Notes: a model not told the origin generated them from the letters alone. A DNA stretch of 64,000 nucleotides from Pseudomonas lurida (GCF_013522705.1 NZ_JAAMRE010000002.1:284437-348436); one strand, 5' to 3'. Counted from the first letter of the stretch, positions 27,619-37,736 are shown. Numbers and translations: made by a program.

Positions 27619-28821
27619 TCAGCTCAAAAACTTCTGCAACAGGTCATTGAGAAAGAGTTGCCCGCGGTCGGTGGCCGCCAGGCGTGACGGTTCGACCTGC
27701 ATTAAGCCGCTTTGTTCTGCCTCCCTGCGCGCTTCGTCGAGGCTTGCCAGGGCCAGACCGGTGCGCTCGGCGTAGAGCCTGGCATCAACGCCGTCGGTAA
27801 GCCGCAGGGCATTCATCAGAAACTCGAATGGCAGTTCTTCGTTGGTCAGTTCCTTCGCGCCGGCCTGGAAGCTTTTGGCCGGGTTCAGATAGTCCTTGGG
27901 CGCGCGGGTTTTCCACGTGCGCACAATACGCCCGTCCGGATGACTGAGTTTGCCGTGGGCACCGGCGCCGATACCGATAAAGTCGCCGAAGCTCCAGTAG
28001 TTCAGGTTATGCCGTGCCGGTCGGCCCGGCTGCGCATAGGCCGAGACTTCATATTGTGCGTAACCGTGCTCGGCCAGCAGCGCCTGGCCCGCTTCCTGGA
28101 TATCCCACAGCGTGTCGTCTTCCGGCAGCGCCGGCGGCTGGTTCCAGAACACGGTGTTGGGTTCCAGGGTCAACTGGTACCAGGACAAATGCGTGGGCTT
28201 GAGCGCGATGGCCTGGCGCAGATCGCTCAACGCGTCGTCCAGGGACTGATCGGGCAAGCCGTGCATAAGGTCGAGGTTGAAGTTATCGAACCCGGCCTGG
28301 CGCGCCATCCCGGCGGCGCGTACGGCCTCGTCGCCGTTGTGAATGCGGCCCAGGGCTTCGAGTTTTGCTTGCTGGAAGCTCTGGATGCCGATGGACAGCC
28401 GGTTGATTCCCAGCTTACGGTAAGCGACGAACTTCTCTTGCTCGAAAGTGCCGGGGTTGGCTTCCAGGGTAATTTCGATGTCGCCGGCAAACGGGATGCG
28501 TGCTTCCACGCCTTTGAGCAGTCGCCCCAACGCCGCAGCGCTGAACAGGCTGGGCGTGCCGCCGCCGAAGAAGATCGAACTCAGTTCACGCCCATATACC
28601 GCGTGCAGATCTTGATCGAGGTCAGCCAGCAAGGCGTCGACGTATTCTTCTTCCGGCAGCACCTTGCTGGCGGTGTGGGAGTTGAAGTCGCAGTACGGGC
28701 ATTTGCGCACGCACCACGGAATATGGATATACAGCGCCAGGGGCGGCAGCACAGGCATGGCCGCCCGAGGTGTTTGCACGCCGCCGTGAATCAGCGGCTG
28801 CGCAGAGGTGTTCTGGGTCAT
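27619..28821 (-). CDS. hemW: Radical SAM heme chaperone HemW
   Basis: 400-aa radical SAM protein related to coproporphyrinogen dehydrogenase HemN but acting as a heme chaperone. The cluster motif is [10 protein letters not shown] (Cys37, Cys41, Cys44), preceded by [18 protein letters not shown] and the TRP-like C-terminal HemW domain follow. The family was long annotated as oxygen-independent coproporphyrinogen oxidase; HemW lacks the extra N-terminal segment of HemN. Overlaps rdgB by 4 nt. Confidence 0.95.
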   Translation of the reverse strand: MTQNTSAQPLIHGGVQTPRAAMPVLPPLALYIHIPWCVRKCPYCDFNSHTASKVLPEEEYVDALLADLDQDLHAVYGRELSSIFFGGGTPSLFSAAALGRLLKGVEARIPFAGDIEITLEANPGTFEQEKFVAYRKLGINRLSIGIQSFQQAKLEALGRIHNGDEAVRAAGMARQAGFDNFNLDLMHGLPDQSLDDALSDLRQAIALKPTHLSWYQLTLEPNTVFWNQPPALPEDDTLWDIQEAGQALLAEHGYAQYEVSAYAQPGRPARHNLNYWSFGDFIGIGAGAHGKLSHPDGRIVRTWKTRAPKDYLNPAKSFQAGAKELTNEELPFEFLMNALRLTDGVDARLYAERTGLALASLDEARREAEQSGLMQVEPSRLAATDRGQLFLNDLLQKFLS

Positions 28822-29414
28822 TTCAGGCTCAGGCGTTGGCGCAGCAAATCCATTGCGCGAGCACGGTGGCTGATCTGGTTCTTGTCGGCCGGGCTCAGCT
28901 CGGCACTGGACACATTACGCTCCGGCACCCAGAACAGCGGGTCATAGCCAAACCCATGCTCGCCGCTGGCCGCATGCAGGATGCGCCCGTGCCACAGGCC
29001 TTCACAGAGGATCGGCAGCGGGTCGTCGGCGTGTCGCACCAGCGCCAGTACGCAGACGAACTGCGCGCCGCGCTCGGCATCCGGTACGTCCTTGAGGGCT
29101 TCGAGCAGCTTGGCGTTGTTGGCCGCGTCGCCCTTGCCATCGGCATAGCGTGCCGAGTAGATCCCCGGCGCACCGCCAAGGAAGTCCACCGCCAGGCCCG
29201 AGTCGTCCGCCAGTGCCGGCAGACCGGAAATACGCGCGGCATTGCGCGCCTTGAGGATGGCGTTTTCGACGAACGACAGGCCGGTCTCTTCCGGCTCCAC
29301 CTGGCTGAACTCGCCGATGGAGCGCAGTTGCACGGAGTCACCGAGCATGGCCTGCAGTTCTTTGAGTTTGCCGGCGTTATGGCTGGCCAGTACCAGTTGA
29401 GTCAGGTTCATCAT
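28818..29414 (-). CDS. rdgB: XTP/dITP diphosphatase (RdgB/HAM1)
   Basis: 198-aa house-cleaning pyrophosphatase that removes dITP and XTP from the nucleotide pool. The start region [18 protein letters not shown] holds the SHNAGK substrate motif. [20 protein letters not shown] and GFGYDPLF are the remaining family blocks. It overlaps both hemW and the DUF4426 gene by 4 nt. Confidence 0.97.
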   Translation of the reverse strand: MMNLTQLVLASHNAGKLKELQAMLGDSVQLRSIGEFSQVEPEETGLSFVENAILKARNAARISGLPALADDSGLAVDFLGGAPGIYSARYADGKGDAANNAKLLEALKDVPDAERGAQFVCVLALVRHADDPLPILCEGLWHGRILHAASGEHGFGYDPLFWVPERNVSSAELSPADKNQISHRARAMDLLRQRLSLK

Positions 29415-29845
29415 TCGGCCGGAAACAGTTCTTGGTTGAATTGGAAGCTATGCGCTTTGCCGCCGGTTTCAACATTGATGGTAAAGGTCTTGTATTCGCG
29501 CTGGGTCACGGAGTACGGCGCGAGGTAGCTGATCCCGTTTTTCTCATCGATTTGCTTGAACGTCAGGATCTCGCTTTTGCCACCCAGGTCCTTGATGGTA
29601 CCGGTCACCTGAGCCGCGCCCGGCGTCACTCCCTTGATCACGGTCACATTGATCAGCCCTTTTTCCTTGCTGCGCACCACGCCGATTTTCTGCGCGGTCT
29701 CCGGGGGCAGGAAGCTGGACGTGAATGTGTTGTAGTGAACGGTGATATCGCCGAAGTCCTTCTTGCGATTTGCGTCGATAGCGTCCGCGGCCATGGCGCT
29801 GGCGCCCAGGCAGGCGGTCAATAGAAATACAGCCAGGCGGCTCAT
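29411..29845 (-). CDS. DUF4426 secreted/periplasmic protein
   Basis: 144-aa protein with a clear signal peptide ([19 protein letters not shown]). The mature part is beta-rich and contains [15 protein letters not shown] and a Gly-rich turn. DUF4426 members lie next to rdgB and metW throughout Pseudomonas; no function is assigned. It is 21 nt from metW and overlaps rdgB by 4 nt. Confidence 0.85.
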   Translation of the reverse strand: MSRLAVFLLTACLGASAMAADAIDANRKKDFGDITVHYNTFTSSFLPPETAQKIGVVRSKEKGLINVTVIKGVTPGAAQVTGTIKDLGGKSEILTFKQIDEKNGISYLAPYSVTQREYKTFTINVETGGKAHSFQFNQELFPAE

Positions 29846-29866
29846 GAGCGTCCCTCTTGAAAATGA

Positions 29867-30487
29867 TTAGACGGCAATCTTGTGGTCGGCCAGACCGGGG
29901 CTGCTGACCCGGTAGATACCAATTTCGCCCAACAGGTTGGGCCATAGTTTACTCGCCCAGCCGTGACGGTGCTGTTGGTCGACGGCGAGGCGGTTGATCA
30001 CCTTGGCTTCACGCTCACCACACAGGGCTTCGAAGTCTTCGAAGGTGCAAAAGTGGATGTTCGGCGTGTTGTACCAGGTATAGGGCAGGAAATCCGATAC
30101 TGGCATACGGCCCTTGGTGGCCAGGTACCAGCGGCAGCGCCAGTGCCCGAAATTGGGGAAGGTGATGATGCACTGGCGGCCTACGCGCAGCATTTCGTCG
30201 AGGATGCGGTCCGGATAGTGCACCGCCTGCAGGGCCTGGGTCATCACCACGATGTCGAAGCTGTTGCTGGCAAAGTTGCCGAGGCCCTTGTCCAGGTCCT
30301 GCTCGATCACGTTGATGCCCTTGGCCACGCACTGGGCGATGTTGTCCGCGTCGTTTTCCAGGCCGTAGCCGGTGACTTGCTTGTTGTCCCGCAGCCAGCT
30401 CAGCAGTTCGCCATCGCCGCAGCCCAGGTCGAGCACGCGGCTGCCGGCGGGGATCCAGTCTTGGATAATTTCCAGGTCGGCTCTCAT
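29867..30487 (-). CDS. metW: Methionine biosynthesis protein MetW
   Basis: 206-aa SAM-binding methyltransferase-fold protein. It begins MRADLEIIQDWIPAGSRVLD, followed by LGCGDGELLSWL, the SAM loop. MetW is required with MetX for homoserine acylation in several proteobacteria and is thought to act through complex formation, not proven methyl transfer. It starts 7 nt after metX. Confidence 0.95.
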   Translation of the reverse strand: MRADLEIIQDWIPAGSRVLDLGCGDGELLSWLRDNKQVTGYGLENDADNIAQCVAKGINVIEQDLDKGLGNFASNSFDIVVMTQALQAVHYPDRILDEMLRVGRQCIITFPNFGHWRCRWYLATKGRMPVSDFLPYTWYNTPNIHFCTFEDFEALCGEREAKVINRLAVDQQHRHGWASKLWPNLLGEIGIYRVSSPGLADHKIAV

Positions 30488-30494
30488 GGCGTTC

Positions 30495-31634
30495 TCACAC
30501 AGTTATGCGGTTCATATAGTTGCCGAAGGCCTGCAGGTAGCGCGGGATCGGAATCAGGAAGGCATCGTGGCCTTGCGGAGCATCGATCTCCAGGTAGCAG
30601 ACGTCCTTGCGCGCGGCCATCAGGGCATCCACCAGCTCACGGGAGCGGGCCGGCGAGAAGCGCCAGTCGGTGGTAAATGACATCACACAGAACTTGGCCT
30701 TGGCGATCTCAAAGGTTTTCGCCAGGTCATCGTCGTGGTTGGCCGCCGGGTCGAAGTAGTCCAGGGCCTTGGTCATGAGCAGGTAGGTGTTGGCGTCAAA
30801 ACGCCCGGAAAACTCCTCGCCCTGATAGCGCAGGTAGCTTTCCACCTGGAACTCGACGCTGTGGAAATCGTAGTTGAGCTTCTCGCTCTTGAGACCGCGG
30901 CCGAATTTCTCGCCCATGGAATCATCGGACAGGTAAGTGATGTGGCCGACCATGCGCGCCAGCATCAGGCCGCGCTTGGGAATCACGCCGGCTTCCTGAA
31001 ACGAGCCGCCGTGGAACTCGGGGTCGGTGAGGATGGCCTGGCGCGCCACTTCGTTGAAGGCGATGTTCTGCGCCGATAATTTAGGCGCCGAAGCGATAGC
31101 CAGACAATGGCGCACCCGGTCCGGGTAGGTGATGGTCCATTGCAGCGCCTGCATGCCGCCCAGGCTGCCGCCGATCACCGCCGCCCACTGGTTGATACCC
31201 AGCCGATCGGCCAGGCGGGCCTGGCTGTGCACCCAGTCTTCCACGGTGAGCACCGGGAAATCGGCGCCGAACGGCTTGCCGGTTTCCGGGTTGAGGCTGC
31301 TGGGGCCGGTGGACCCGTTGCAGCCCCCGAGGTTGTTGAGGCTGACCACAAAGAACTTTCGCGTGTCGATGGGCTTACCGGGGCCGATGCAGCTGTCCCA
31401 CCAGCCGGGCTTGCGCTCATCGACGCTGTGGAAACCTGCGGCATGATGATGGCCGGACAGGGCATGACAGATCAGCACGGCGTTGCTCGCCGTGGCATTC
31501 AATTGGCCATAGGTTTCGTAGATCAGGTCGTAGGCTGGCAGCGACCGACCACAGGCCAGGGCCAGCGGTTCGCTGAAGTGCGCCACTTGGGGTACGACCA
31601 GTCCAACAGAATCGGGGGGGAAGGCAGTTGGCAT
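30495..31634 (-). CDS. metX: Homoserine O-acyltransferase MetX (probably succinyl-specific)
   Basis: 379-aa alpha/beta-hydrolase-fold enzyme for the first step of methionine synthesis from homoserine. The oxyanion region is [14 protein letters not shown], the nucleophile elbow [12 protein letters not shown], and the catalytic histidine lies in PQGHDAFL. In Pseudomonas and other proteobacteria MetX with a MetW neighbour uses succinyl-CoA (MetXS), so I favour the succinyltransferase reading; the acyl specificity was not decided residue by residue here. Operon metX-metW. Confidence 0.94.
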   Translation of the reverse strand: MPTAFPPDSVGLVVPQVAHFSEPLALACGRSLPAYDLIYETYGQLNATASNAVLICHALSGHHHAAGFHSVDERKPGWWDSCIGPGKPIDTRKFFVVSLNNLGGCNGSTGPSSLNPETGKPFGADFPVLTVEDWVHSQARLADRLGINQWAAVIGGSLGGMQALQWTITYPDRVRHCLAIASAPKLSAQNIAFNEVARQAILTDPEFHGGSFQEAGVIPKRGLMLARMVGHITYLSDDSMGEKFGRGLKSEKLNYDFHSVEFQVESYLRYQGEEFSGRFDANTYLLMTKALDYFDPAANHDDDLAKTFEIAKAKFCVMSFTTDWRFSPARSRELVDALMAARKDVCYLEIDAPQGHDAFLIPIPRYLQAFGNYMNRITV

Positions 31635-31736
31635 CGACCCTGCTCTCGTCTAAATGAGGCGTAAGTCTAAAGAGCGGGGACCCCAGCGGCAAGCAAAGGC
31701 CTGCACGGATGCAATTCAACGGTGCAGATACAAAAA

Positions 31737-31762
31737 GTGGGAGGGAGCAAGCTCCCTCCCAC
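31737..31762. repeat. REP-type palindromic repeat (GAGCAAGCTC variant)
   Basis: GTGGGAGGGAGC-AA-GCTCCCTCCCAC, a perfect hairpin of the variant REP class, 12 nt after the yggT stop. It separates the yggT-proC-yggS unit from metX-metW. Confidence 0.75.
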
Positions 31763-31774
31763 CTTTGATCCGGG

Positions 31775-32365
31775 TCAGATCAGGCCAAACAGCTCTTTAG
31801 GCATGAACGCGTAGAACGCCAGGCGCGGAATCACCCAGCTCTGCAGCAGCTGGATGGCGATAAACGCGAAGATCGGCGAAATATCCAGGCCGCCCAGGTT
31901 GGGAATCAGGCGACGGAACGGCGCCAGCACCGGTTCGGTGATCTGGTAGACCAGCTCGGCGCCCGGGCTGCGGCTGCCGGGGGCGACCCACGACAGGATC
32001 ACGCTGATGATCATCGACCAGAAGATAATCTTCAGGAACAGCGAAAAGATGCCGATCAGCGCCCAAGGCAACAGCAGCACGGTGAAGGCCTGGTAGCCGT
32101 TGAGCGACAGCACGACCACAAACAGCAGGATCTGCAGCAGCAGGGCCAGTACCAGCGACGACATGTCCAGCCCGAACAGGCTCGGGATCACTCGGCGCAG
32201 TGGCTTGAGCAACGGCTGGGTGGCCTTGACCACGAACTGGCACAGCGGGTTGTAGAAGTTCGCCCGCACCAGTTGCAGGATAAAACGCATCAGCACGATC
32301 AGCAGATACAGGCTGCCGAGGGTCTGGATGATGAAGATCAGGGCGTCATTGAGTCCAAGCATCAT
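31775..32365 (-). CDS. YggT-family membrane protein
   Basis: 196-aa protein with two YggT repeats, each with two transmembrane helices (LGSLYLLIVLMRFILQLV; later IIFWSMIISVILSWVAPGS). The motif RANFYNPLCQFVVKATQPLL and the related VYQITEPVLAPFRRLIP are the diagnostic conserved ends of each repeat. YggT proteins are linked to turgor or cell-division functions in other bacteria; the role is not settled. It follows proC at 21 nt. Confidence 0.9.
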   Translation of the reverse strand: MMLGLNDALIFIIQTLGSLYLLIVLMRFILQLVRANFYNPLCQFVVKATQPLLKPLRRVIPSLFGLDMSSLVLALLLQILLFVVVLSLNGYQAFTVLLLPWALIGIFSLFLKIIFWSMIISVILSWVAPGSRSPGAELVYQITEPVLAPFRRLIPNLGGLDISPIFAFIAIQLLQSWVIPRLAFYAFMPKELFGLI

Positions 32366-32386
32366 GTATTCCTTCGTAGGAGACGA

Positions 32387-33205
32387 TTATTTGCCCAGTT
32401 GCTCGGCCAGCTCGGCCGAACGGTGTGCCGCAGCACCCAGCGCTGTTTCCACCAGGGCTTCGAAGCCTCCGGCCTGGAACGATTCGATGGCGGCCTGGGT
32501 GGTGCCACCCGGCGAGGTCACGCGGCGGCGCAGCTCTGCGGCGTCTGCATCGCTGGACACCGCCATATGCGCGGCGCCCAGTGCGGTCTGCTCGGCCAGT
32601 TGTTCGGCAACGTCCTTGGGCAGGCCCAGTTTCACACCGGCGGCGGTCATGGCTTCGATCAGCAGGAAGAAGTACGCCGGGCCGCTGCCGGACACGGCGG
32701 TCACCGCATCCAGTTGCTGCTCCTGTTCCAGCCACAGGGCGATACCCACGGCGGACAGCAGCTCCTGCGCCTGGTCGCGTTGTTCGGCGCTCACCTGGGC
32801 GGTGGCGTACAAACCGCTCACGCCCTGGCGCACCAACGCCGGGGTGTTGGGCATGCAGCGCACGATCGGCTGCGCGCCCAGCCAGTTGTGCATGCTGGCG
32901 CAGGTGATGCCGGCGGCGATGGATACCACCAGTTGATGCGGCTGCAGATGGGCGCGCAGGCTTTCGCACACCGCTTTCATGGCCTGTGGCTTGACCGCCA
33001 GTACGACCACATCGACGCCCTGGATGGCCTCGGCGTTGTCGGCGAAGGTCTCGATGCCGTGTTCGGCACTGATGCGGGCTCGGGTGTCGGCGCCCGGGTC
33101 GCTGGCTCGGATCAGGGCCGGCTCCAGGCCCTTGGCCCGCAGGCCGCCGATCAGGCTGGCCGCCATGTTACCGGCGCCGATAAAGGCAATACGCGTGTTA
33201 CTCAT
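32387..33205 (-). CDS. proC: Pyrroline-5-carboxylate reductase
   Basis: 272-aa NAD(P)H-dependent enzyme that makes proline from pyrroline-5-carboxylate. The N-terminal Rossmann motif is AFIGAGNMAASLIGGL. Conserved LAVKPQAM, VRCMPNTPALV and the catalytic-end ESGSGPAYFF-like block (here VSGSGPAYFFLLIEAM) and RVTSPGGTTQAAI are present. 33 nt after yggS. Confidence 0.97.
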   Translation of the reverse strand: MSNTRIAFIGAGNMAASLIGGLRAKGLEPALIRASDPGADTRARISAEHGIETFADNAEAIQGVDVVVLAVKPQAMKAVCESLRAHLQPHQLVVSIAAGITCASMHNWLGAQPIVRCMPNTPALVRQGVSGLYATAQVSAEQRDQAQELLSAVGIALWLEQEQQLDAVTAVSGSGPAYFFLLIEAMTAAGVKLGLPKDVAEQLAEQTALGAAHMAVSSDADAAELRRRVTSPGGTTQAAIESFQAGGFEALVETALGAAAHRSAELAEQLGK

Positions 33206-33238
33206 GACAGGTCCTTACTCAGAGAGAAGTCAGCCATT

Positions 33239-33925
33239 TCAAGGCTGGCCGTAGTCGCGGGCGCCAAACAGAGCGGTACCGATCCGCACCCAGGTAGCGC
33301 CTTGGGCGATGGCCGATTCAAGGTCGTGGCTCATGCCCATGGAAAGTGTGTCGAGCGCCAGGTTCAGGCTGGCCTGCAGGTCGCGTACCGTGGCAAACGC
33401 GGCGTCTTGCGCGGCACGATCGTCGGTCGGCTCCGGGATCGCCATTAAGCCGCGCAGCGACAGGCGCGGCAGGGCAATGATGGCGTTGGCCAGGGCCGGC
33501 AGGTCGGCGGGCGTACAGCCGGACTTGCTGGCTTCGCCGCTGACGTTGACCTGAATGCAAATATTCAACGGCGGCAGCTCGGCCGGGCGTTGCTCGGACA
33601 GGCGTTGTGCAATTTTCAAGCGGTCCACGGAATGCACCCAGGCGAAGTGCTCGGCGATCGCACGAGTCTTGTTCGATTGAATGGGGCCGATGAAGTGCCA
33701 ACTCAAGGGCAGGTCGGTCAATTCGGCCTGTTTGCTCAAGGCTTCCTGCAGATAGTTTTCGCCAACGTCACGCAGGCCGGCGGCATAAGCTTCGCGCACG
33801 GCTTGCGCGGGTTTGGTCTTGCTCACGGCCAGCAGGTGGACGCTGTCGGGGTCACGTTGCGCGGCGGCGGCCGCGGCGCGGATGCGCTGGCTAACCAGGC
33901 CGAGGTTGTCTGCTATCGTCGACAT
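33239..33925 (-). CDS. YggS/PLPBP pyridoxal-phosphate homeostasis protein
   Basis: 228-aa alanine-racemase-fold PLP-binding protein. The PLP lysine lies in AVSKTKPAQAVREAY (about Lys36), and GENYLQEALSK, WHFIGPIQSNKTRAI and the C-terminal SMGMSHDLESAI follow. The family has no catalytic activity and manages PLP supply; mutants elsewhere show disturbed amino-acid pools. First gene of the yggS-proC-yggT unit, divergent from pilT with 57 nt between the starts. Confidence 0.94.
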   Translation of the reverse strand: MSTIADNLGLVSQRIRAAAAAAQRDPDSVHLLAVSKTKPAQAVREAYAAGLRDVGENYLQEALSKQAELTDLPLSWHFIGPIQSNKTRAIAEHFAWVHSVDRLKIAQRLSEQRPAELPPLNICIQVNVSGEASKSGCTPADLPALANAIIALPRLSLRGLMAIPEPTDDRAAQDAAFATVRDLQASLNLALDTLSMGMSHDLESAIAQGATWVRIGTALFGARDYGQP

Positions 33926-33982
33926 TCAAGTTGCGCCCGTGGATATGGAGTCCGCGGCATTCTACTGGAAATGGAAAGCCCT

Positions 33983-35017
33983 ATGGATATCGCTCAATTG
34001 CTGACGGTCAGCGTGCGCCGAGGCGCCTCCGACCTGCATCTCTCGGCAGGCCTGGTGCCAATGTTAAGGATCGATGGCGAGGTTTGGCCCCTGGATTGGC
34101 CCGTACTTTCAGCCCGGCAAGTTGCAGATTTGCTGAGCCCGTTGCTTAACGAGCACCAACAAAAGGATTTCGAAACGTCTCTTGAAACTGATTTTTCCTT
34201 CGAGCTGCCCGATGTGGCACGGTTCCGGGCTAACGTGTTCCAGCAGGATCGCGGCATGGGCGCAGTGTTTCGCACCATCCCGACGGAGGTCCTGAGTTTG
34301 GAGAGGCTGGGCCTGGGCGATGTATTCCAACGTATCGCCCGGTTACCGCGCGGCCTGGTGCTGGTGACCGGGCCTACCGGTTCAGGCAAGTCCACCACCC
34401 TGGCGGCGATGATCGACTACCTCAACCAGCACCGGCGCCAGCACATCCTCACGTTGGAAGACCCCATCGAATTTATCCACACGCCGAAAGTCGCCCTGAT
34501 CAATCAACGCCAGGTGCACCGTGATACGCACAGTTTTTCGGTAGCGCTGCGCTCGGCATTGCGCGAAGACCCCGATGTAATCCTGGTCGGCGAGCTGCGC
34601 GACCTGGAAACCATCCGCCTGGCATTGACCGCAGCGGAGACCGGGCACCTGGTGTTCGGCACCTTGCACACCACCTCGGCGGCGAAAACCATAGATCGCC
34701 TGGTCGATGTGTTCCCCGCAGGCGAAAAGGCCATGGTGCGTTCGATGCTGTCGGAGTCGCTGCAAGCCGTGGTGTCCCAGGTGCTGGTGAAGAAGCTCGG
34801 CGTCGGGCGTGCGGCGGCCCATGAAATCATGCTGGGCACACCGGCAATTCGTAATCTGATCCGTGAAGACAAAGTGGCTCAGATGGTCTCGGCGATGCAG
34901 ACGGGGGGCGCGCTGGGGATGAAGACACTGGATATGAGTTTGAAGGCGCTGGTCGCGCAGGGCGTGATCAGCCGGGAAGAGGCGCGGGAAAAGGCGAGGG
35001 TGCCTGGGGATATATAA
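33983..35017 (+). CDS. pilT: Type IV pilus retraction ATPase PilT
   Basis: 344-aa hexameric ATPase that powers pilus depolymerisation. Walker A is GPTGSGKST (130-138), the Walker B region reads REDPDVILVGELRD, the His box is GHLVFGTLHTTSAAKTIDRL, and the PilT-specific AIRNLIRE motif is present near residue 290. I chose ATG 33983 (MDIAQLLTVSVRRGAS). Unlike P. aeruginosa, no pilU follows; the next gene is a divergently placed NlpC/P60 hydrolase and a REP lies after the stop. Confidence 0.96.
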   Translation: MDIAQLLTVSVRRGASDLHLSAGLVPMLRIDGEVWPLDWPVLSARQVADLLSPLLNEHQQKDFETSLETDFSFELPDVARFRANVFQQDRGMGAVFRTIPTEVLSLERLGLGDVFQRIARLPRGLVLVTGPTGSGKSTTLAAMIDYLNQHRRQHILTLEDPIEFIHTPKVALINQRQVHRDTHSFSVALRSALREDPDVILVGELRDLETIRLALTAAETGHLVFGTLHTTSAAKTIDRLVDVFPAGEKAMVRSMLSESLQAVVSQVLVKKLGVGRAAAHEIMLGTPAIRNLIREDKVAQMVSAMQTGGALGMKTLDMSLKALVAQGVISREEAREKARVPGDI

Positions 35018-35026
35018 GCAGGTCTA

Positions 35027-35056
35027 AATGTGGGAGGAGGTTGCCCCCTCCCACAC
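35027..35056. repeat. REP-type palindromic repeat
   Basis: AATGTGGGAGGAGG-TT-GCCCCCTCCCACA hairpin, slightly degenerate in the stem, in the convergent gap after pilT. Confidence 0.7.
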
Positions 35057-35078
35057 TCGACCGCATTCGAGCTTCGGA

Positions 35079-35714
35079 TCAGCGTTGTACTACCCGCATA
35101 GTGTTCTGCTCTTTCGGCAGAACCCGCTTGGCAATTACGTAGTTCTTGTCCCAGAACGGCTTTTTCAGCGTGTCGATGCTCACCGACTTGCCACGTCGTG
35201 GTGCGTGGATAAAACGGTCGTTGCCCAGGTAGATGGCAACATGGTTGACCTGGCGGCTCTTCAACTTGAAGAACAGCAGGTCGCCCGGTTTCAGGTCTTT
35301 GCGGTCAACCTTCAAACCGTGACCGGCAGCCATGGCGTTGGAGGTGCGTGGCAAATCCACCGCTTTTACATCGTTAAAGGCATATTTCACCAAGCCACTG
35401 CAGTCGAACCCTTTACTTGGGCTGCTGCCGCCCCAACGATAAGGCGTACCGAGCACATTCACCGCGCGGCTGAGCACGTTGCTGCTCTGCTTGGTGTTAA
35501 CGGCCATCAGGCCCGGGGTCGCTTTACCGTGGGCCTTGCTCAGTTGAGTCGGACGGTTGACGGTCGGCTTGGAGGCTTTGGCGGTGCTCGGCGTGCTGTG
35601 GACTTTAGGGGTGAAACCGTTGACGTTTGGAAGTCGTTGCTCACGATTGGTGGCGTGGGCGGCCAGTGGCATTAATAGGCAAATGGTTAGCCATGTCTTG
35701 AAAAATGGTCGCAT
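35079..35714 (-). CDS. NlpC/P60 cell-wall endopeptidase
   Basis: 211-aa secreted C40 peptidase. Residues 1-21 are a signal peptide (MRPFFKTWLTICLLMPLAAH). A basic linker of about 60 residues precedes the NlpC/P60 domain, where GFDCSGLV holds catalytic Cys105, with His158 in NHVAIYLG and His170 in FIHAPRRGK. Such enzymes cut peptide stems of peptidoglycan, often between D-Glu and Dpm. I chose the Met at 35714 because it gives the signal peptide; the open frame reaches 35822. Confidence 0.92.
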   Translation of the reverse strand: MRPFFKTWLTICLLMPLAAHATNREQRLPNVNGFTPKVHSTPSTAKASKPTVNRPTQLSKAHGKATPGLMAVNTKQSSNVLSRAVNVLGTPYRWGGSSPSKGFDCSGLVKYAFNDVKAVDLPRTSNAMAAGHGLKVDRKDLKPGDLLFFKLKSRQVNHVAIYLGNDRFIHAPRRGKSVSIDTLKKPFWDKNYVIAKRVLPKEQNTMRVVQR

Positions 35715-35963
35715 TAGGCGTGGCTCTTGTGGGTTTGCGCGCAACTTTATAACAGCTTTTGATGTCGTTCTCAGGCCGTTTGTCGACTGAACCTTGGGGT
35801 CAAATTCAGGAAAACGCGACAAATCGCCGCAATTGTCCTACACAAGGCAGGTGGCATAAGGCTTTCAGGGCAGGGAAGATACCACTCGCCGTACGTCGGG
35901 CGCCTGTAAAAAAGTCACAAAGAAAGTGAAAAAATTTATCTATCGAGGCAAAAGAGGTACGCG

Positions 35964-36392
35964 ATGAACACCTATCAACAGATTGGCCCGCAGCAAGACA
36001 CCCACAGCAAGGTGATCGGTTACCTGCTGTGGATTTTCGGTTTTACCGGCGCGCATCGCTTTTATTACGGTAAACCGGTCACCGGCACGATCTGGTTTTT
36101 TACCTTCGGCTTGCTGGGTATCGGTTGGCTGATCGACCTGTTCCTGATCCCGGCCATGGACCGCCAGGCAGACCTGCGCTTTACCGCCGGGCCCATCGAA
36201 TACAACCTGGCATGGATTCTGTTGACGTTCCTAGGGGTGTTCGGCGTGCACCGCATGTATCAGGGCAAATGGATCACCGGGCTGATTTACCTGCTGACCG
36301 GCGGCTTGTTTCTGGTGGGAGTGCTGTATGACTTTCTGACGTTGAACACTCAGATTTCCATCCGCAATGCCGAGCGCAATAACGGGCGTTGA
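35964..36392 (+). CDS. TM2-domain membrane protein
   Basis: 142-aa protein with two copies of the TM2 unit. The first is GFTGAHRFYYGKPVTGTIWF and the second GVFGVHRMYQGKWITGLIYL, each giving a GxxGxHRFY/MY hairpin of two helices; four helices in total. TM2 proteins occur from bacteria to animals without a known bacterial function. Start preceded by AGAGGTACGCG. A REP follows the stop. Confidence 0.9.
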   Translation: MNTYQQIGPQQDTHSKVIGYLLWIFGFTGAHRFYYGKPVTGTIWFFTFGLLGIGWLIDLFLIPAMDRQADLRFTAGPIEYNLAWILLTFLGVFGVHRMYQGKWITGLIYLLTGGLFLVGVLYDFLTLNTQISIRNAERNNGR

Positions 36393-36418
36393 TATCTCTG
36401 GCTGAATAGAAAGCTGAG

Positions 36419-36447
36419 TGTGGGAGGGGTAAGTTCCCTCCCCACAC
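36419..36447. repeat. REP-type palindromic repeat
   Basis: TGTGGGAGGGG-TAAGTT-CCCTCCCCACAC-type hairpin in the convergent gap between the TM2 gene and pyrC'. Confidence 0.65.
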
Positions 36448-36464
36448 CTTTTCCCCGCGACCGT

Positions 36465-37736
36465 TTAGGCCTGGTAGCTGATGCGCCCATCCACCAAGGT
36501 GTAGCGCACGCTCGCCGGCAGGCTATGGCCGATGAACGGGCAGTTTTCGCCCTTGGACAGCCAGTGTTCCCCGGCGAGGGTAGAGCTGGCCGGATCAAAC
36601 AGCACCAGATCCGCCGCCGCCCCCACCGCCAACTTGCCAGCCGGCAGACGCAACGCCTCGGCAGGGCCGCTGCTCAAGCGCGCCAGCAGCGTCGGCAGGT
36701 CCAGCAAGCCTTCTTCCACCAATGTCATTGCCAGTGGCAATAACAGCTCGACGCTGCTGATGCCAGGCTCGGTCGCACCGAAGGGCGCGAGCTTGGCATC
36801 GCGCTCGTGGGGTTGGTGATGGCTGGAAATCGCCGAAACCACGCCCGATTTCACCGCCGCGCGCAAACCCTCCCGGTCGGCCAAAGTGCGCAGGGGCGGC
36901 TGTACGTGGTACAGGCTGGAGAAGTCGATCAGCGCCTCGTCCGTCAGGATCAACTGATACAGCGCCACATCCGCCGTGACCGGCAGGCCGCGGGCCTGGG
37001 CCTGAGCGATCAGGGCCACGCCCCGGGCGCTGGTCAGCTGGCTGAAGTGCGCGCGCACGCCGCTTTGTTCCACCAGCAACAGGTCGCGGGCCAGGGCCAC
37101 GGTTTCGGCGGTTTCCGGGATGCCCGGCAGCCCGAGGAAACTGGCCACGGCGCCTTCATGGGCCAGGCCGCCTTCGGCCAGGTCGCGGTCCTGGGAGTGG
37201 AAGATCACCGTCAGGTCGAAAGTGGCCGCGTACTCCAGTGCGCGGCACAGCGTGCGGGTGCTGCGGAAACTTTCCAGGCCGTTGCCGAACGCCACGCAAC
37301 CGGCATCGCGCAGGGCGATCAGCTCCGCCAGTTGCTCGCCGTCCAGACCTTTGCTCAGGGCGCCGATGGGGAACACTTTGCAATTGCCGGCTTCGCGGGC
37401 GCGGTCGAGGATCAGTTCGGTCACCGCCGAGGTATCGAGGATCGGCTTGGTATGCGGCGGACAGCACAGGCTGGTCACGCCTCCGGCGGCGGCGGCGCGT
37501 GTTTCGCTGGCGATGCTGCCTTTGCGGCTGTAACCCGGCTCGCGCAGGGCGACGCTCAGGTCCACCAGACCTGGCGCGGCTACCAGGCCCTTGGCGTCGA
37601 TGTGTTCGCTGGCGCTGAAACCGGCAGGCGCGGCGCCGATGGCGATGATCTTGCCGGCTTCCACATGAAGATCGGTGATTTGATCCAGGCCGCTGGCCGG
37701 ATCGATGACTCGGGCGCCGAGAATGCTGAGCTTCAC
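36465..37736 (-). CDS. pyrC': Dihydroorotase-like non-catalytic subunit PyrC'
   Basis: 423-aa dihydroorotase homologue. The N-terminal metal motif DxHxH of active enzymes is replaced: residues 56-68 read [13 protein letters not shown], with Ser61 and Ala63 where histidines should be. In Pseudomonas such an inactive PyrC' (PyrX) is needed as a structural partner so that PyrB forms the dodecameric aspartate transcarbamoylase. The overlap of 4 nt with pyrB agrees. A working dihydroorotase must be encoded elsewhere. Confidence 0.95.
   Translation of the reverse strand: MKLSILGARVIDPASGLDQITDLHVEAGKIIAIGAAPAGFSASEHIDAKGLVAAPGLVDLSVALREPGYSRKGSIASETRAAAAGGVTSLCCPPHTKPILDTSAVTELILDRAREAGNCKVFPIGALSKGLDGEQLAELIALRDAGCVAFGNGLESFRSTRTLCRALEYAATFDLTVIFHSQDRDLAEGGLAHEGAVASFLGLPGIPETAETVALARDLLLVEQSGVRAHFSQLTSARGVALIAQAQARGLPVTADVALYQLILTDEALIDFSSLYHVQPPLRTLADREGLRAAVKSGVVSAISSHHQPHERDAKLAPFGATEPGISSVELLLPLAMTLVEEGLLDLPTLLARLSSGPAEALRLPAGKLAVGAAADLVLFDPASSTLAGEHWLSKGENCPFIGHSLPASVRYTLVDGRISYQA

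Noticed and set aside
31635..31736. Possible SAM riboswitch upstream of metX
   Set aside because: The leader is short and shows none of the conserved SAM-I/II core; nothing supports a riboswitch.
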